A stretch of DNA of 64,000 nt from Tenrec ecaudatus (Eukaryota > Chordata > Mammalia > Afrosoricida > Tenrecidae). Of the stretch, positions 30,131 to 42,400 are shown in pieces. Each line of letters begins with the position of its first letter. Position 1 is the first letter of the stretch. The position numbers were made by a program, and so were the translations under genes. The notes below the pieces were generated by a model. It saw only the letters and a program-made list of their open reading frames with translations, was not told the DNA's origin and did not search any database. The stretch covers positions 124,835,475-124,899,474 of the forward strand of contig NC_134543.1 of the NCBI RefSeq assembly GCF_050624435.1. Direction: 5' to 3'.

Positions 30131-31222
30131 GGTACCCTAAAAAAACCCAGTTTTAAAAAATTTTTAAGTTTCTTTATAAAACAACTGTACCACCTTCAAA
30201 GTACTCTCCATTACACTTAATACATATGTCACATCTGTATTCCATTCTTGGTAACATTTTCCAAACTCATCTCTTTGGATGACTGATAGCACCTCCCTCA
30301 TTTTTTTTCTTCACCTCTTCTACATGTTCATATCATCCTTTCATGTCCCTCTTCATTCGCAGAAAGAAAAAGAAACCACATGGAGAGAGGTCAGGTGAGT
30401 AAAGTGTGTGGGGCAAGAGAAGCATGCTGATTTTTGCCCAAAACTAGCACACTGACATTGTTGCATAAGCAGGTGCATTGTTGTGGTGGCAAAACCAGTC
30501 CCCTGTCTGCCACAAATCAGGCATTTTTTGGTATACACTGTTATGCAATCTTTTCAGAACTTCTTTTTTTTTTTTAGAACTTCTAAATAGGAAGCTTGAT
30601 TAGCAGTCTGGCCTGGTGGGTGGAACCAACCTCAAATGCACTATAAGTAAACATTTTTATCCATTTAGGAAGTTGACAGATGTCCAGAAAGAGGGTTGTT
30701 ATCAATCGACATTTCACCTTTTTTTTTCCTTTTCTTTTTTTTACATTTTATTAGGAGCTCATACAACTCTTATCCCAATCCACACATATACATACATCAA
30801 TTGTATAAAGCACATCCGTACATTCTTTGCCCTAATCACTCTCAAAGCATTTGCTCTCCACTTAATCCCTCTGCATCAGGTCCTCTTTTTTTTTTTCCCC
30901 TCCCTCCCTGGTCCCCCCAGTTCACCTTTTTGAAACAAGAAAACCATTCATTCACTTGAGTTTTTCCCAAGCAGGAAGCAAAATTTCAAAGCCACATGCT
31001 GTTCTCTTAAATCAGTCATCACACACACAAAAAAGAGGTTCAGTGAAGCAAGCCACTTTTATAAAAAATTCAGTGTGACCAGAGAGAACCTTCCCAGGCA
31101 ATGCCACTGGGTGCACTAACTCAGAGCAAGTTGCTTGATGCTTGCCTAGTGGGAAAAATGCATACTAAGACAAGCTTTGTTCTGCCCAGTGCAATTCAGT
31201 GTTTTTTTGGGGGGTACCCCTT
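30131..31222 (-). mobile_element. mariner copy 2, inserted in the old L1 and itself interrupted
   Basis: Both ends are present: 'gggtaccctaaaaaaaccc' at 30130 and its reverse 'gttttttttggggggtacccc'-like end at 31201-31220. Minus-strand remnants of DNAPAHT-equivalent sequence occur near 30470. Compared with the copy at 24017 it lacks about 400 bp of the transposase middle and carries an L1 tail at 30735-30920. Confidence 0.82.
30735..30920 (-). repeat. L1 3' UTR tail inside mariner copy 2
   Basis: 'ttacattttattaggagctc' then 'acatacatcaattgtataaa'; about 185 bp of the young-lineage 3' UTR. Younger than the mariner it splits. Confidence 0.85.
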
Positions 31223-32426
31223 TGTATGCCCTAATCCTCCTACTCCAACTAACACTCCCTCCTCATCTACACACAACACATTTTCCAGCACCTATCTGAT
31301 CCTGCCCTAAGCTCAAACACCATCCTCTCATCCACACATCCTACAAGACTAACATCTTCAGTTCAACCAAAATGCGACAAAAACAACAGCCACACCAACA
31401 GCTACCATAAAACATCTAGAGAAACAAGTCATTGAAGAGAAGAGAAACAAAAATTATTGAAGATTACCCAAATCCAATGGTTTGCACAGAGAAAGAAGCA
31501 GCCTTGCCAGAGAAAGAATACAAAAATAAGTGGTGGTTAGGCCATACAAGAAATTAGGGGATCAATCCGGAAAACTAGTGAAAAAAACAGAGATACTAGA
31601 ATCCTCACACTGAAGGGAAACACAGTTGAGGAATGATGTAAAAATAAAGAAAAGGGTGAATGATCTCATCAATAGAATAGAAGAATTGGAAAACTGAATC
31701 AGCGAGCCCAAGGATAACCAAGCAGAATCCAGCTTTCTAGAGAAGCAAACAAAAAAGCAAAAGAATCTGAGGAATGTCTGAAGATGATGTGGGATTCCAT
31801 TAAGCAAAGCAATAGTTGAATTATCGGAGTCTCTGAACAGGAAGAAATAAATAATCCTACAGTTAAAATAGTATGGAATTCTTGGAAGAGTATTTCCTTG
31901 ATATCACCAAGGAGGAGATGATAACCATTCAGGAAGCAGAAAACACCAATTAGATTAAGCCCCCACCTAAAACACATCAAGACATATAGTAGTCAAATTA
32001 TCCAATTTCAAGGAAAAGGAGAGAATCACAAGAACAGCTAGATTGGGATAAAGTTAAACAGATAAGAATAAACTCAGACCTTTCTGCAGAGACCATGCAG
32101 GAAAGAAGAAATTGGAGCAACGTATTCTGAAAGTTGAAAGACAACAACTGCAGTCCAAGAATCCTTTATCCAGCAAAGCTCTCCATCAAATTTGAAGGAG
32201 AAATAAACGTTTTCTCAAATAAGGAAACATTTAGAGAATTAGTAAAAAACAAAAACAAAAACCCAGCACTACAAAAAAATACTTTCTGTTCCTTATGGGC
32301 AGAAAACTAACAGCCACAACACACAAACATGAGACCACCACATGGTGTAACACCACCCAGAAAACAACACACTGAGAACAACAGTATCCAAGACCTTACA
32401 GTCCCAATGGAGAAACAGACAAGAAT

Positions 32427-32461
<35 letters not shown>

Positions 32462-35400
32462 TAGCATGGGAAGGAAAATATCAAACGCAAATAGTATGAG
32501 ATGACAGCAACCAATCTACATTTAGATTTAATTACACCGAATGTTGATAGTTTAAACACACCCATTTAAAGATAAAGAGTAGCGGACTGGATTAGGCAAC
32601 AAAATCCATCAAGCTCTGCCTTCAAGACACACTTCTCAAACTCACAAAAATAGAATGAGAGTTAAAGGATGGCACAACATTTATCAAGCTATGGAAATTT
32701 TTTTTAAAAGGGTGGCAATACTAATCTCGGGCAAAATAGAGCTCAAGGTATATGACATAACAAGAGATAAGAATGAACAGAACATTACATAATGCCTAAG
32801 GGATCAATAGAAAAGAACCCATAAACATAATAAACATATATGAGCCCAATGAAGACCCTTGGAATTTGTCAACCATATCCTCAAAGAGATGAAAGGAGAA
32901 ATCACTGGATAAACAATTATAGTAAGTTATTGCAATACACTGTTTTCAAAGAAAGATAAACAGGTAAGAAACTCAATAAAGAAACTGAAGGGCTGAACAA
33001 CACAATCGAACAACATGACCTACTAGACATTTTCAGAGTTCTCCAACCAACAGCAAAAAAAAACATTCTTCTCCAATGCGCATGGCTCATATTCGAAAAT
33101 AGACCACATGCTGGGATACAAGGCAAGCTTGAGTAAATTCAAACACAAAGAGGTCATTCAAACCACCTTCTCTTACCAAAGCACCATAAAGCTGGAAATC
33201 AACAATCGAAATAACAAAAAACAAAGACAAACCCTTGGAGATTCAAAAACATACTTCTCAAAAAAGAATGGGTAACAGCCCAAATTAGAGAAGGAATTAT
33301 TGTTCCTAGAAACCAATGAGAATGACAACATAGCATACCAAGACCATGAGACACAGCAGAGGCACTTACCAGAGGTCACCTTTTTGCGATAAATGGACAC
33401 ATGGGTGGGTGGGGGGCAAGGGGGTAGGATTATGGTCAGTACCGTAACACAGCCCCTCCAGCAACTAGAACAGAGTCAACAGCATAATCTTTCCAACATA
33501 AAAAAAATCATAAAAATTAAAGTGGAACTAAATGAACTGGAAAACAGAAGAACAGTGGAAAAGATCAACAACGCAAAAAGTTGGTTCTTTGAAAGAATCA
33601 ACAAAATCTACAAACCGCTAGTGAAACAAAGGAAAAGAAAGAATAAATGTTGATATCTAGATGAAACAGGGTAAGTCACAACAGACTCTAATGGAATAAA
33701 AAGATTAATTATGCAGTACTACAAAAGACTATTCCAACAAAGTCAATAATTTGGAGGACAGTAGAAATACCTGGAAAATCACTCTCTCCCCAAATTAAAA
33801 CATATAGACATTAAGAACAGACCCATAGCAAAAGAAAAAAAAATACAGTCATCAAGAAACGCCCAACTAACGAAAGCCCTGGTCCAGATAGCTTCATGGG
33901 AGAATTCTACCAAACATTCAGAGAAGAGCTGACACCAATTCTACACAAACTCTTCCGGAACATAGAGAGGGACAGCAAAATTCCAAACTCATTCTATGAA
34001 GCCAGCACAACCCCCATGCCAAAACCAGGCCAGAGCATTACAGACCCATCCCTCATAAACACAGATGCAAAAATCTTCAACAAAATCTTGGCCAATAGAA
34101 TCCAATAACATATTTTAAAAATACATCATGACCAAGTGGGACTCATACCAGGGATGCAGGGATGGTTCAACATTCAAAAAACAACGCAATCCACCACATC
34201 AAAAGAAAAAGGACAAGAGCCATAAGATCATATCAATTGATGCAGAATAATAAAGACCCTCAAGAAGATAGGATTAGAAGGGAAAGTCCTCAATAAAGTC
34301 ATATATGAAAAACCAATCACCAATATTATACTCAATGGAGAAAAGTTAAAAACATTTCCACTGAATAATGGAACCTGACAAGGATGTCCTTTATACACAC
34401 TTCTATTCAACATTGTGTTGGAAGTCCTACCCAATACCATAAGACAATGATGAAATAACAAGGGTGTACCATTGGGTAAAGAAGAAGTGAAATTGCTGCT
34501 ATTTGTAGATGATATGATTTTACATATTGAGAATCCTAAGCAGTCCACCATAGGATTGCTGAAAACAATAGAGGAGTTTAGTAGAGTAGCAGCATACAAG
34601 ATTAACAGGTAGAAATCAATTGGATTCCTATATACCAGTGATGGGAATACAGGAAAAGATATCAAGTAATCAGTACCACTATAGCTACACAAAAGTTGAA
34701 ATATCTAGAACTACACCTTACCAAAAAAAATACCTGTACAAGGAAACTATAGGACATTACTACAAGAAACCAAAAGGGATCTACACCAATGGAAGCATAT
34801 CCCATGCTCATGAGTCAGAAGACTCAATATTGTGAATATGTTAATGCTACCTAAAGCCATCTACAAATTTAATGCAATCCCAATCCAAATTCCAGCATCA
34901 TTCTTCAAAGAAATGGGAAAACTGATGACCAACTTCATATGGAAAGGGAAGAAGTCCTCAAGAAGAGAAAAAAGTAGGTGGTCTTCCACTACCTGACCTC
35001 AAAACCTACTACACATCCACAGTTGTCAAAACAGCCTAGTGCTGGTGTAATGATAGATACTCAGACTAATGGATCAGGACAGGAAACCCAGAAATAAAAA
35101 CATCTGCATACAGACAACTTATTTTTGACATAGGCCAAAAAAAAAAAAAAACCCAAAACAAACGGGGAAAAAAAACATTAAATAAGAAGCAGATGCCCTC
35201 TTCAATAAATAGTGTTGGAAAATCTGGATGTCCACTTGCAGAAGAATGAAACAAGACCCATATCTCACTCCATATGCAAAAGCAAGCTCAAGGTAGATCA
35301 AAGATCTAAATGCAAAACCCAAAACTATCAGGATCATCAGTGAGAAAATTGGGACAAAGCTCGGAGCTCTAGTGCAGGAAGTACACGGGCTGTCAGAAAT

Positions 35401-35811
35401 AACAAAAGAATCACAGTCCGTGGAAACTAGATGAGAGACCTGTTACAAATAAAACACTCCTGTACATCAAAAGACTTCATTAAAAGAGTACAAAGAGAGC
35501 CCCCAGACTGGAAAAAGATATTTGGTGATGACATAACAAAAGACTAATTACTGAAATCTACCCACCTTTACAAGCTTACAAGAAAAAAACTAACAACGCT
35601 CTGAGAAGGTGCGCAAAGGACCTGAACAGAGGATTCACAAAGGATGACATTCGAATGGCTACTGCATAAGGGAACACTCCCAGCCATTAGCCATTCTGGA
35701 AATGCAAGTCACACAGCCGTAAGTTACCACTAGCGCCCATCATGTAGCCCAAGTTAGGAAAAGCTGAGAACACCACATGCTGGAGAGGGTGTGGTGAGAT
35801 AGGAACTCTTT

Positions 35812-38800
35812 TTCCGTGTGTGTGTTTGTGTGATTACATTTATTGGAAGGGTGGGATAAAAATTAAACTGTCATTTAGTTTATAGCGGCAAACCAGCTTA
35901 TTTCAAGAAAGGATGGATCCTTGGTTACTTCTGAGTATCAAAGCTAACATAGGTTTCTCTTCGGAATATAGCCTACATTCACAAGAATCACCTTTTTCCC
36001 TCTGAACAGATTTTTTTAAAATAAATCTTTTTATTGGGGCTCATACAACTCTTATCACAATCCATACATACATCAATTGAGTAAAGCACCCTTATACATT
36101 CGTTGCCCTCGTCATTCTCAAAATTCGCCTTCCACTTGGGTTCCTGGAATCAGCTCGGTTTCCATTTTTTCTCTACCCCTCCCGCCCCACTCCCCCCTTC
36201 CCCCTGCACCCTTAATAGTTTATAAACAATTGTTTTATCTTATCTTACACTGCCCGTTGTCTCCCCTCACCCACCTTCCCATTGCCCATCTCCCAGAGAG
36301 GAGGTTACACATAGATCCCCAAGATCAGTTCTCCCTTTCTACACTCCCTTCCCTCCCGGTGTCGCCACTCCCACAGTGGTCCTGAGGGGTTCATCTGTCC
36401 TAGATTCCCTGTGTTTCCAGATCCCCACTGCACCGCTGTACATCCTCTGGTCTAACCAGGTCCGCAAGGTAGAATTCGGGTCATAATAATTGGGAGGGGA
36501 GGAAGCGTTCAAGAACTAGAGGAAGGTTTTGAGTTTCATTGTTGCTACACTGAACCCTGAGTGACTCATCTCCTCCCCACTACCCCTCTGAAAGGGATGT
36601 CCAGCTGTCTACAGATGGGCATTGTGTCCCCATCACGCACTCCCCCTCATTCACGGTGATGTGATTCCCCCCACCTCCCACCGCCTTTGTTATTTGAGAC
36701 CTGGTCTCCTCTGCCCTTCACGATCACACATGTTAGTGTGTTGTTTCCATGTGGGCTTTGTTGCTTCTGGGCTAGATGGCCACTTATTTGCTTTCAAGTC
36801 TTTATAGTCCCCTGGCTATATCTCTTCTTCACCACACTTACTTAAGAACACATTCGTCTTCAGCATTTATGTGAGGAAGGTGATCACACAATGATTGTTT
36901 TTGTTCCTTGGTGTCTGCTACCTGGTCCATTCAACACCTTGTATTCGCTTAGGCTGTGTGCTTCTTCTCTGTGGGCTTTGTTGCTTCCGAGCTAGATGGC
37001 CACTTGTTTGCCTTCAAGCCTTTAAGACCCCAGACACTATATCTTTTTGATAGCCAGGCACCATCAGCTTTCTTCACCACGTTTGCTTACACACACGTCT
37101 GTCTTCAGTGATCATGTCAGGAAGGTGGGTATCATGGAATGACCATTTAGCTGGGCGAGGTGCTTTTGTATTGAGGAAGTGTGCGTGAGGAGGCCCAATG
37201 TCCACCTGCTACCCTACTACTGAACCTATAAATATATGCACATGGGTCTATTTCACCCATAATCATAAATATATTTACATATGTACATGTCTATATTTAG
37301 GCTTCTCTGTATGCCCTTTGCCTCCTACTCCTTTCCTCTATTTCCTTACGCTTTCCTCCCGTCCCACTACCATGTTCAGCCCTCATTCTGGTTTCAGTAA
37401 TTCCTCTCAGTTACCTTGCCCTTGGTCACTCCCTACCAGTCCTCCCATCCTCTCCCTCCACTGGTTTTGAACCACTCACTGTTCCCTTGTCCCTGTGTTG
37501 GCCAACACCTCCTCCCTTCCCCTACCTCCCACACTCTCATGTCCCTCCAGGTCCGTTGGTCCCGTTATTTTCTTCTCTCATTGTTTGTCCAGCCTATCTT
37601 GTCTAGGTGGACCTGCAGATATAGTAATATATGCATACAAATGCAGATGGCTTTGACAGCGCCCAAGTGGCACATAAGAACATGGCTTCGACAGCATCAA
37701 CACCGACACGCTGACAGACAAAAAAGCCACTGACATACAAAATTTACAAAGTAAAAAAGAAAGAAAGAAAAGACAAAACAAAAAGATAGCAAAAAAAGAA
37801 GAAAAAATTGCTGGTAGTTCAAGGTCTGTTTGTTGGCCTTTAGGAGTGTTTTCCAGATGAATCTTGTGGCGTGCCACGTCCTGGCCTCAAAGTCCATCCT
37901 TTATACTCCCTCGGGATCCCTTTGCTCTGCTTCCCCCGCTGCTCCATTGCACACCCCCAGTGTTTGCCTCAGTGTGATGGGGTCAGCGCAGTCGCACATT
38001 CCCCACTGTGTCTCAAGTACTGTCCCGTGTAGGGCCATGGGTCGGTGCAGGATGTCACATCTCGCAGTGTGGCCAGCTGTATGGTCCTCTCTGTATGATG
38101 GGCCCTTCAAGTTGGGCTATCGTCCTTTCTCCTTCCTTTGTTTCAGCTTCTTTCTGGGTGTGGTGTGGTGGGTCAGTTCCTTTCCCACACCAAATGATCT
38201 ATTTTCATTTTCTGTGGTACTCCCTTTGATTGTGGGGGTCGGGCTAATTCTAGACTGGGCCAGCGTATGGTCCAGTCTCTTTGTGTAGTCCTCCGTACTT
38301 TACGTTGCCCTCCTTGTTTGGTGTGTCATGGTGGGGTCTGTATGCATGTTCCAGTTCTGTGGGGACACAACCAACACTCTCCCTCGGGTGGGTTAGTACC
38401 CTGTTCCCCTCATACCATCTACTCAGATTCTCCCCATCCCGGTTCTCCCTCCCCCTGCCCCACTTCCCCTTCTTTATGCTGGGCTCTCATGTACCTCCCT
38501 AAGTGTGGCCTGCCCTCCCTCCAACTACCTATGCTTTCCCCGTTTATTGTGGGATGGATGTTTATTCTTCTATTTCTGTCATGCTGATTGTACTTACCTC
38601 ACGGGACTCATGTTGTACCTGTCCCTTTGAGTCTGGCTTACCTCACTTAACATAATTCCTTCTAGCTCTTCCCATGAAATAACGTGTTTCATGTGCTCAT
38701 CCGTGCTTTTCGGTGCTGCATAGTACTCCATTGTGTGTATGTGCCAAAGTTTGCTAATCCACTCGTCTATCGATGGAAACTTAGGCTGTTTCCAAGTCTT

Positions 38801-39354
38801 TGCATTGTGAATTGCAATTGGAGCGCATATGACTGGTCGTGTTTTATTTGCTGCTTCCACCGGGTAGAGGGATGGCTGGGTCATAAGGTAGATCAATTTC
38901 CATTTTCTTTAAGTATCGCCAGATTGCTTTCCACAGTGGCTGTACAAATCTACATGACCACCAGCAGTGGAGGAGGGTTCCTACTTCACCACAGCCCCTC
39001 CAACACTTGTTCCTCTGAACAGATTCTTAATTTCAGCCAACTCTCAGCAGAGGGGCAACTAGCACAACACCCTCACCCCACACAAAGAGCATTGGAATGT
39101 TCCGTTTCGTTGATTTATATATCTCTCCATACATCTCTTCATCAATTCCTATAGTAGTCACAGTGTCTTCCACATCTCCCAGGGTCATGTTTAAATGCTG
39201 GTCATAGGCATGCAGTCTTCCTCGAAGCTCTCGGTCACTTCACATTTTCACATCAATGCGTTCATCCAGGATGAGCCTAATGCGATGCAGAGGCTGCTCT
39301 ACTGTGTTGGTAGTTTATTGCTGGTCCACATCGTCTGCCATATGTCAAATTCTT
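35812..39354 (-). pseudogene. LSM3P: LSM3 processed pseudogene, split by an L1
   Basis: Intronless copy of the U6 snRNA-associated Sm-like protein LSM3 (102 aa in human). Codons lie in one uninterrupted register on the minus strand from ATG 39341-39339 to TGA 39035-39033 (103 codons): MADDVDQQ..., [22 protein letters not shown] and [14 protein letters not shown] are clear. Premature stops at codons 9 (TAA) and 34 (TGA) inactivate it. The 3' UTR continues to 39022, is cut by the antisense L1 (36012-39010), and resumes at 36011-35812 with an AATAAA. Target duplication 'gagataggaactctt' occurs at 35796-35811 and 39355-39370. Confidence 0.92.
36012..39010 (-). mobile_element. Antisense L1, long 3' UTR plus ORF2-proximal sequence, inside the LSM3 pseudogene
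   Basis: About 3 kb. Flanked by the duplication 'cctctgaacagatt' (35998-36011 and 39012-39025). On the minus strand, 38896-38594 is the ORF2-end/3' UTR junction typical of L1 (HIHTMEYYAAPKSTDEHMKHVISWEELEGIMLSEVSQTQ). This proves that the family seen elsewhere as isolated 3' UTR tails is L1. It contains two copies of the roughly 230-bp internal unit (about 36660-37140). Confidence 0.9.
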
Positions 39355-40213
39355 GAGATAGGAACTCTTATCCACTGCTGGCGGACTTGTAAATACAGCC
39401 ACTGTGGAAGGCGATGTGGTGATGCCTAAAATAGATGGCAATTGAACTACCATACGATCCAGCAATACCATTACTGAGCATGTACCCCAAAGAACTGAGA
39501 AATGGATCACACACAGACGTTTGCTCCCCCATGCGCATCGCAGCACAGTTCACAGTAACTAGACGCTGTAAACAGCCTACGTTCCCATCAAAAGAAAAGT
39601 GGATAAAAAAAGTTCTGCTCCATACACACAGTGGGACATTACGCAGCCATAACGAAACAACGATGAAACCATGAACACCTCGAGTTGTGGAGGGACCTGG
39701 AAGACTTTCTTCTGAGTGGTTAGTCAGGCACAAAAGGACAAACACTGTATGAGTCCACTGTGGCAGGAGCAAGCAGCCGAACGGGCACACAGGTAGGGCA
39801 TCAAGTCTGCTGGCTGAGTGGCAGGCAGCCTGGTAAAGAGCTGCACCAGTGCCATTCTGTGATATGTTGCTTATGCTTTTTCATATTAGCGTGTATGTCA
39901 GAGGTGCGTCGCCATTGGGGGGGGGTCACCCTATTGAAACTATGTTGGTTCTCTATTTCTCGTTAAATGAAACTCAGGGATGTTGAACCTATCGGGAAAG
40001 CAAATATAACAAGGGTTTGGAGTGGGGGCTGGGGTGGGGGATATAAAGGGGTAAAGAAGATAAGAGGGAGTCCAGGAAAGAAAAGTATGTTTGGAGACTG
40101 ATTATGGAAGCAATTGTACAATTCTTTTTGATGTGATTGAACTATGGAATAATATGACATATCTATTTTGGCAGTAGATCCTTCCCCCTATGATGCAGGC
40201 TGGATAAACTAGT

Positions 40214-40634
40214 TAAGGTTTATTGTGCCAATCTGGCTGATAAACATATGTGGGATTAGTTGAAGGGCGGAGTGATAAATGGCTCCATGAGCCTCGCCTT
40301 TCTGGTTCTCGGACCAGGGTGCAGCTGCCTTAGCCAGTTCCCTGCTTTAGCTGGCAAAGCTGACTTCCTGTGAGACATCCCTGAGGAGAAGCCACATGGG
40401 CTACCTGATGGAGACCTGGGTGCGGCAGCCATAGCGAGACCCCTGCCAGCGCTGAGATGCTTACACACTCACTGATTCGGTTTTCCACCTGCAGTCAGCA
40501 TCATTGTGTGTGTTGAGACTGGACTTTGTTGCTTGGTGTCAGACATATGGGTTAATGTTGGACTTGTGGGCTTGGGCAGCACTGGGTTGGGATGCTTTCT
40601 TAATGTACACTTACCCTTTATATAAAACTCTCTC

Positions 40635-40700
<66 letters not shown>

Positions 40701-40785
40701 AGATATATAGAAATAGAGATAGATATATGAGTTTCTGTGAATTAGTTTCTCTAATTTACCAAGTAATTTACTAATACACTGGACT
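40214..40785 (+). mobile_element. MaLR/ERVL-like LTR fossil with a (GATA)n tract
   Basis: 'ggtttattgtgccaatctgg' to 'agtttctctaatttaccaag'. Its sequence is close to the LTR at 41250-41760 (roughly 85% by eye). A (GATA)n microsatellite of about 65 bp lies at 40635-40700. Looks like a solo LTR. Confidence 0.6.
40635..40700. repeat. (GATA)n microsatellite
   Basis: About 16 perfect units inside the LTR; likely polymorphic. Confidence 0.95.
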
Positions 40786-40839
40786 TGATCTGTTTTCCAA
40801 AAGTTTCTTTATTTTTGGTTGGTATTGATTTGTTTTTGT

Positions 40840-41160
40840 TTATTTATAGTAGTGCGTGTCTTAGAGGTATTATATCAATGGAGGTCATGCTCTTGAAGCT
40901 GTGTTATATGCTTATCTGTTATTCGGTATATGAAACCCAGGATTGATGAACCTATAGGGACAGTAAGTAGAATAAGGGGTTTGGGGGAGGAGAATACACT
41001 GGTGGTGATGGGGTAAAAGGGAAACAATGTCAAGGTGTCAATGTAGAAATAGAAAGTTTGGAAAACTGATTATGGTAGCCTTTGTACAATTCTATTTGAA
41101 GTGATTGAAATAAGGAATAACATGATATATATTAAATCCCAACTAATAATAATAATAAAA
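40840..41160 (+). repeat. Old-lineage L1 3' end
   Basis: 'gaaacccaggattgatgaac', 'gactgattatggtag'-type sequence and 'ttgtacaattctatttgaag' parallel 39955-40160 at the end of the old L1, and finish in (AAT)n. Confidence 0.7.
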
Positions 41161-41249
41161 TGTATTTATGGAAGGAATAAAATTTCTTTGCATAGTCTTT
41201 TAAACAACCTGGATAGAGAATATTCACTTTTCAAAGATCTCCCTATAAG

Positions 41250-41762
41250 GTAGTTCGTTTATTGTGACCCCAACCTGGCCAATAAACACATGTGGGGTTA
41301 ATTGAAGGGCGGAGAGATAAATGGCTTGATGAGCCTTGCTTTTCTAGGTCTCGGGCCTCTTGCTTTCTGATGGTTGGACCAGGGTGCAGCTGCCTTAGCC
41401 AGTTCCCTGTTTTAGCTGGCAAGGCTCACTTCCTGCAAGACATCCTTGAGGAGAAGCCACATGGACCTACTTCGATGCAGCCCTGGGTGCTGGAGCAGCC
41501 ATATGGAGACCCCTGCCAGCACTGAGATGCTTACACATTCACTGACTCAGCTCTCCTCCTGCAGTCAACATCATTGCATGTGTTTTGTGAGATGGAGGAG
41601 GACTTTGTTGATTGGTGTTGGACATATGGGTTACTGGGTTACTTGGGCAGCACTGGGTTGGGATATTTTCTTGATGCGCACTTAACCTTCATATAATACT
41701 CTCTCTTATACATAAGTTTCTGTGGATTTGTTTCTTTAAAGTACCTAGACTAATACACCCTA
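41250..41762 (+). mobile_element. MaLR/ERVL-like LTR fossil
   Basis: 'tttattgtgaccccaacctg' to 'gtacctagactaatacac'. Same family as 40214-40785. The 77-aa and 79-aa open frames here are repeat. Confidence 0.6.
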
Positions 41763-42187
41763 TGAGGCAACATAGATGAAGATTTCAGTTGGATTCTTGA
41801 TCTGGAAAGGTGAAGACACAGATAAGATAATTCTTGGCTGAAAGCAATGAATACAAAAAAGATGTTTATTTGTGTCTCAGTAGATCATAAGAAATTTTAG
41901 ATAACATTTCAAAGAATGGAATTCCAGACCACAACATTGGACTCATGTGGAACCTGTCCACAGACCAAAAGGCAGTCATTGGAACAGAGAAAGTGGAAAG
42001 ATAGATTTGGCATGGTACTGGTTGCTTTCATTTGCACTCAGTAATTAAAATGTAGCTAAAGATAAATTGTGGTCTATGGTTCCTCAACCCCTATCAACTC
42101 ATAATCATTGTATTTCTCTAACCCAAAGAATTATAGTATCATCTGCCCCACCCCATCCCCCAAAAGAAAACAACTATCTGACCAGTT

Positions 42188-42283
42188 GTGTTAGTCTGGG
42201 GAGACTAGAAAAACAAATTCATAGACACTCATATGTGTATAAGAAAAAGCTTTACATAAAGAGTAATTGTACATTAACCTCCC
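42188..42283 (-). mobile_element. LTR 3' end fragment (MaLR/ERVL-like, antisense)
   Basis: 'gtgttagtctggggagacta' is the reverse complement of the LTR ends at 41762 and 55196. Cut at a TTAA by a piggyBac piece. Confidence 0.65.
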
Positions 42284-42400
42284 TGGCGGTCTAATTATGT
42301 CAGTAATTTTGTACCCAAATTCTTCATTGTTTGTGAAGTGAAAAAATTTCATAATCAGTGAAAATCTGCGTTCTGACACGATAGTGCCAAAAAATGGAGT
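42281..42400 (-). mobile_element. piggyBac-type DNA transposon fragment
   Basis: Begins directly at a TTAA with 'cctccctggcggtctaatta', a known piggyBac-like terminus. On the minus strand it encodes M-S-E-R-R-F-S-L-I-M-K-F-F-H-F-T-N-N-E, matching the 'RFxxIxxxxHFxDN' block of piggyBac transposases. Only about 120 bp survive, with the terminus joined directly to internal coding sequence, so it is a deletion product. Confidence 0.7.

Larger units (their letters stand above)
29755..40190 (+). mobile_element. Old L1 LINE, nearly full length, decayed, split by nested insertions
   Basis: A 5' UTR-like start (aggaagatggcaccgacata) lies at 29760. ORF1-like sequence runs about 31370-32300. ORF2 runs from about 32530 to 39700. 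The RT palm is recognisable: 'gggatgcagggatggttcaa' at 34150, and F-V-D-D-M at 34502-34516 for the FADD box. The ORF2 end and 3' UTR resume at 39356. Insertions separate the parts: a mariner at 30131-31222, and an LSM3 retrocopy plus an antisense L1 at 35812-39354. Both reading frames are broken many times. An (AC)n tract lies at 32430-32458. Confidence 0.85.

Noticed and set aside
32430-32458. CRISPR-like or satellite array
   Set aside because: Simple (AC)n dinucleotide. No spaced direct repeats anywhere in the window, and the DNA is mammalian.
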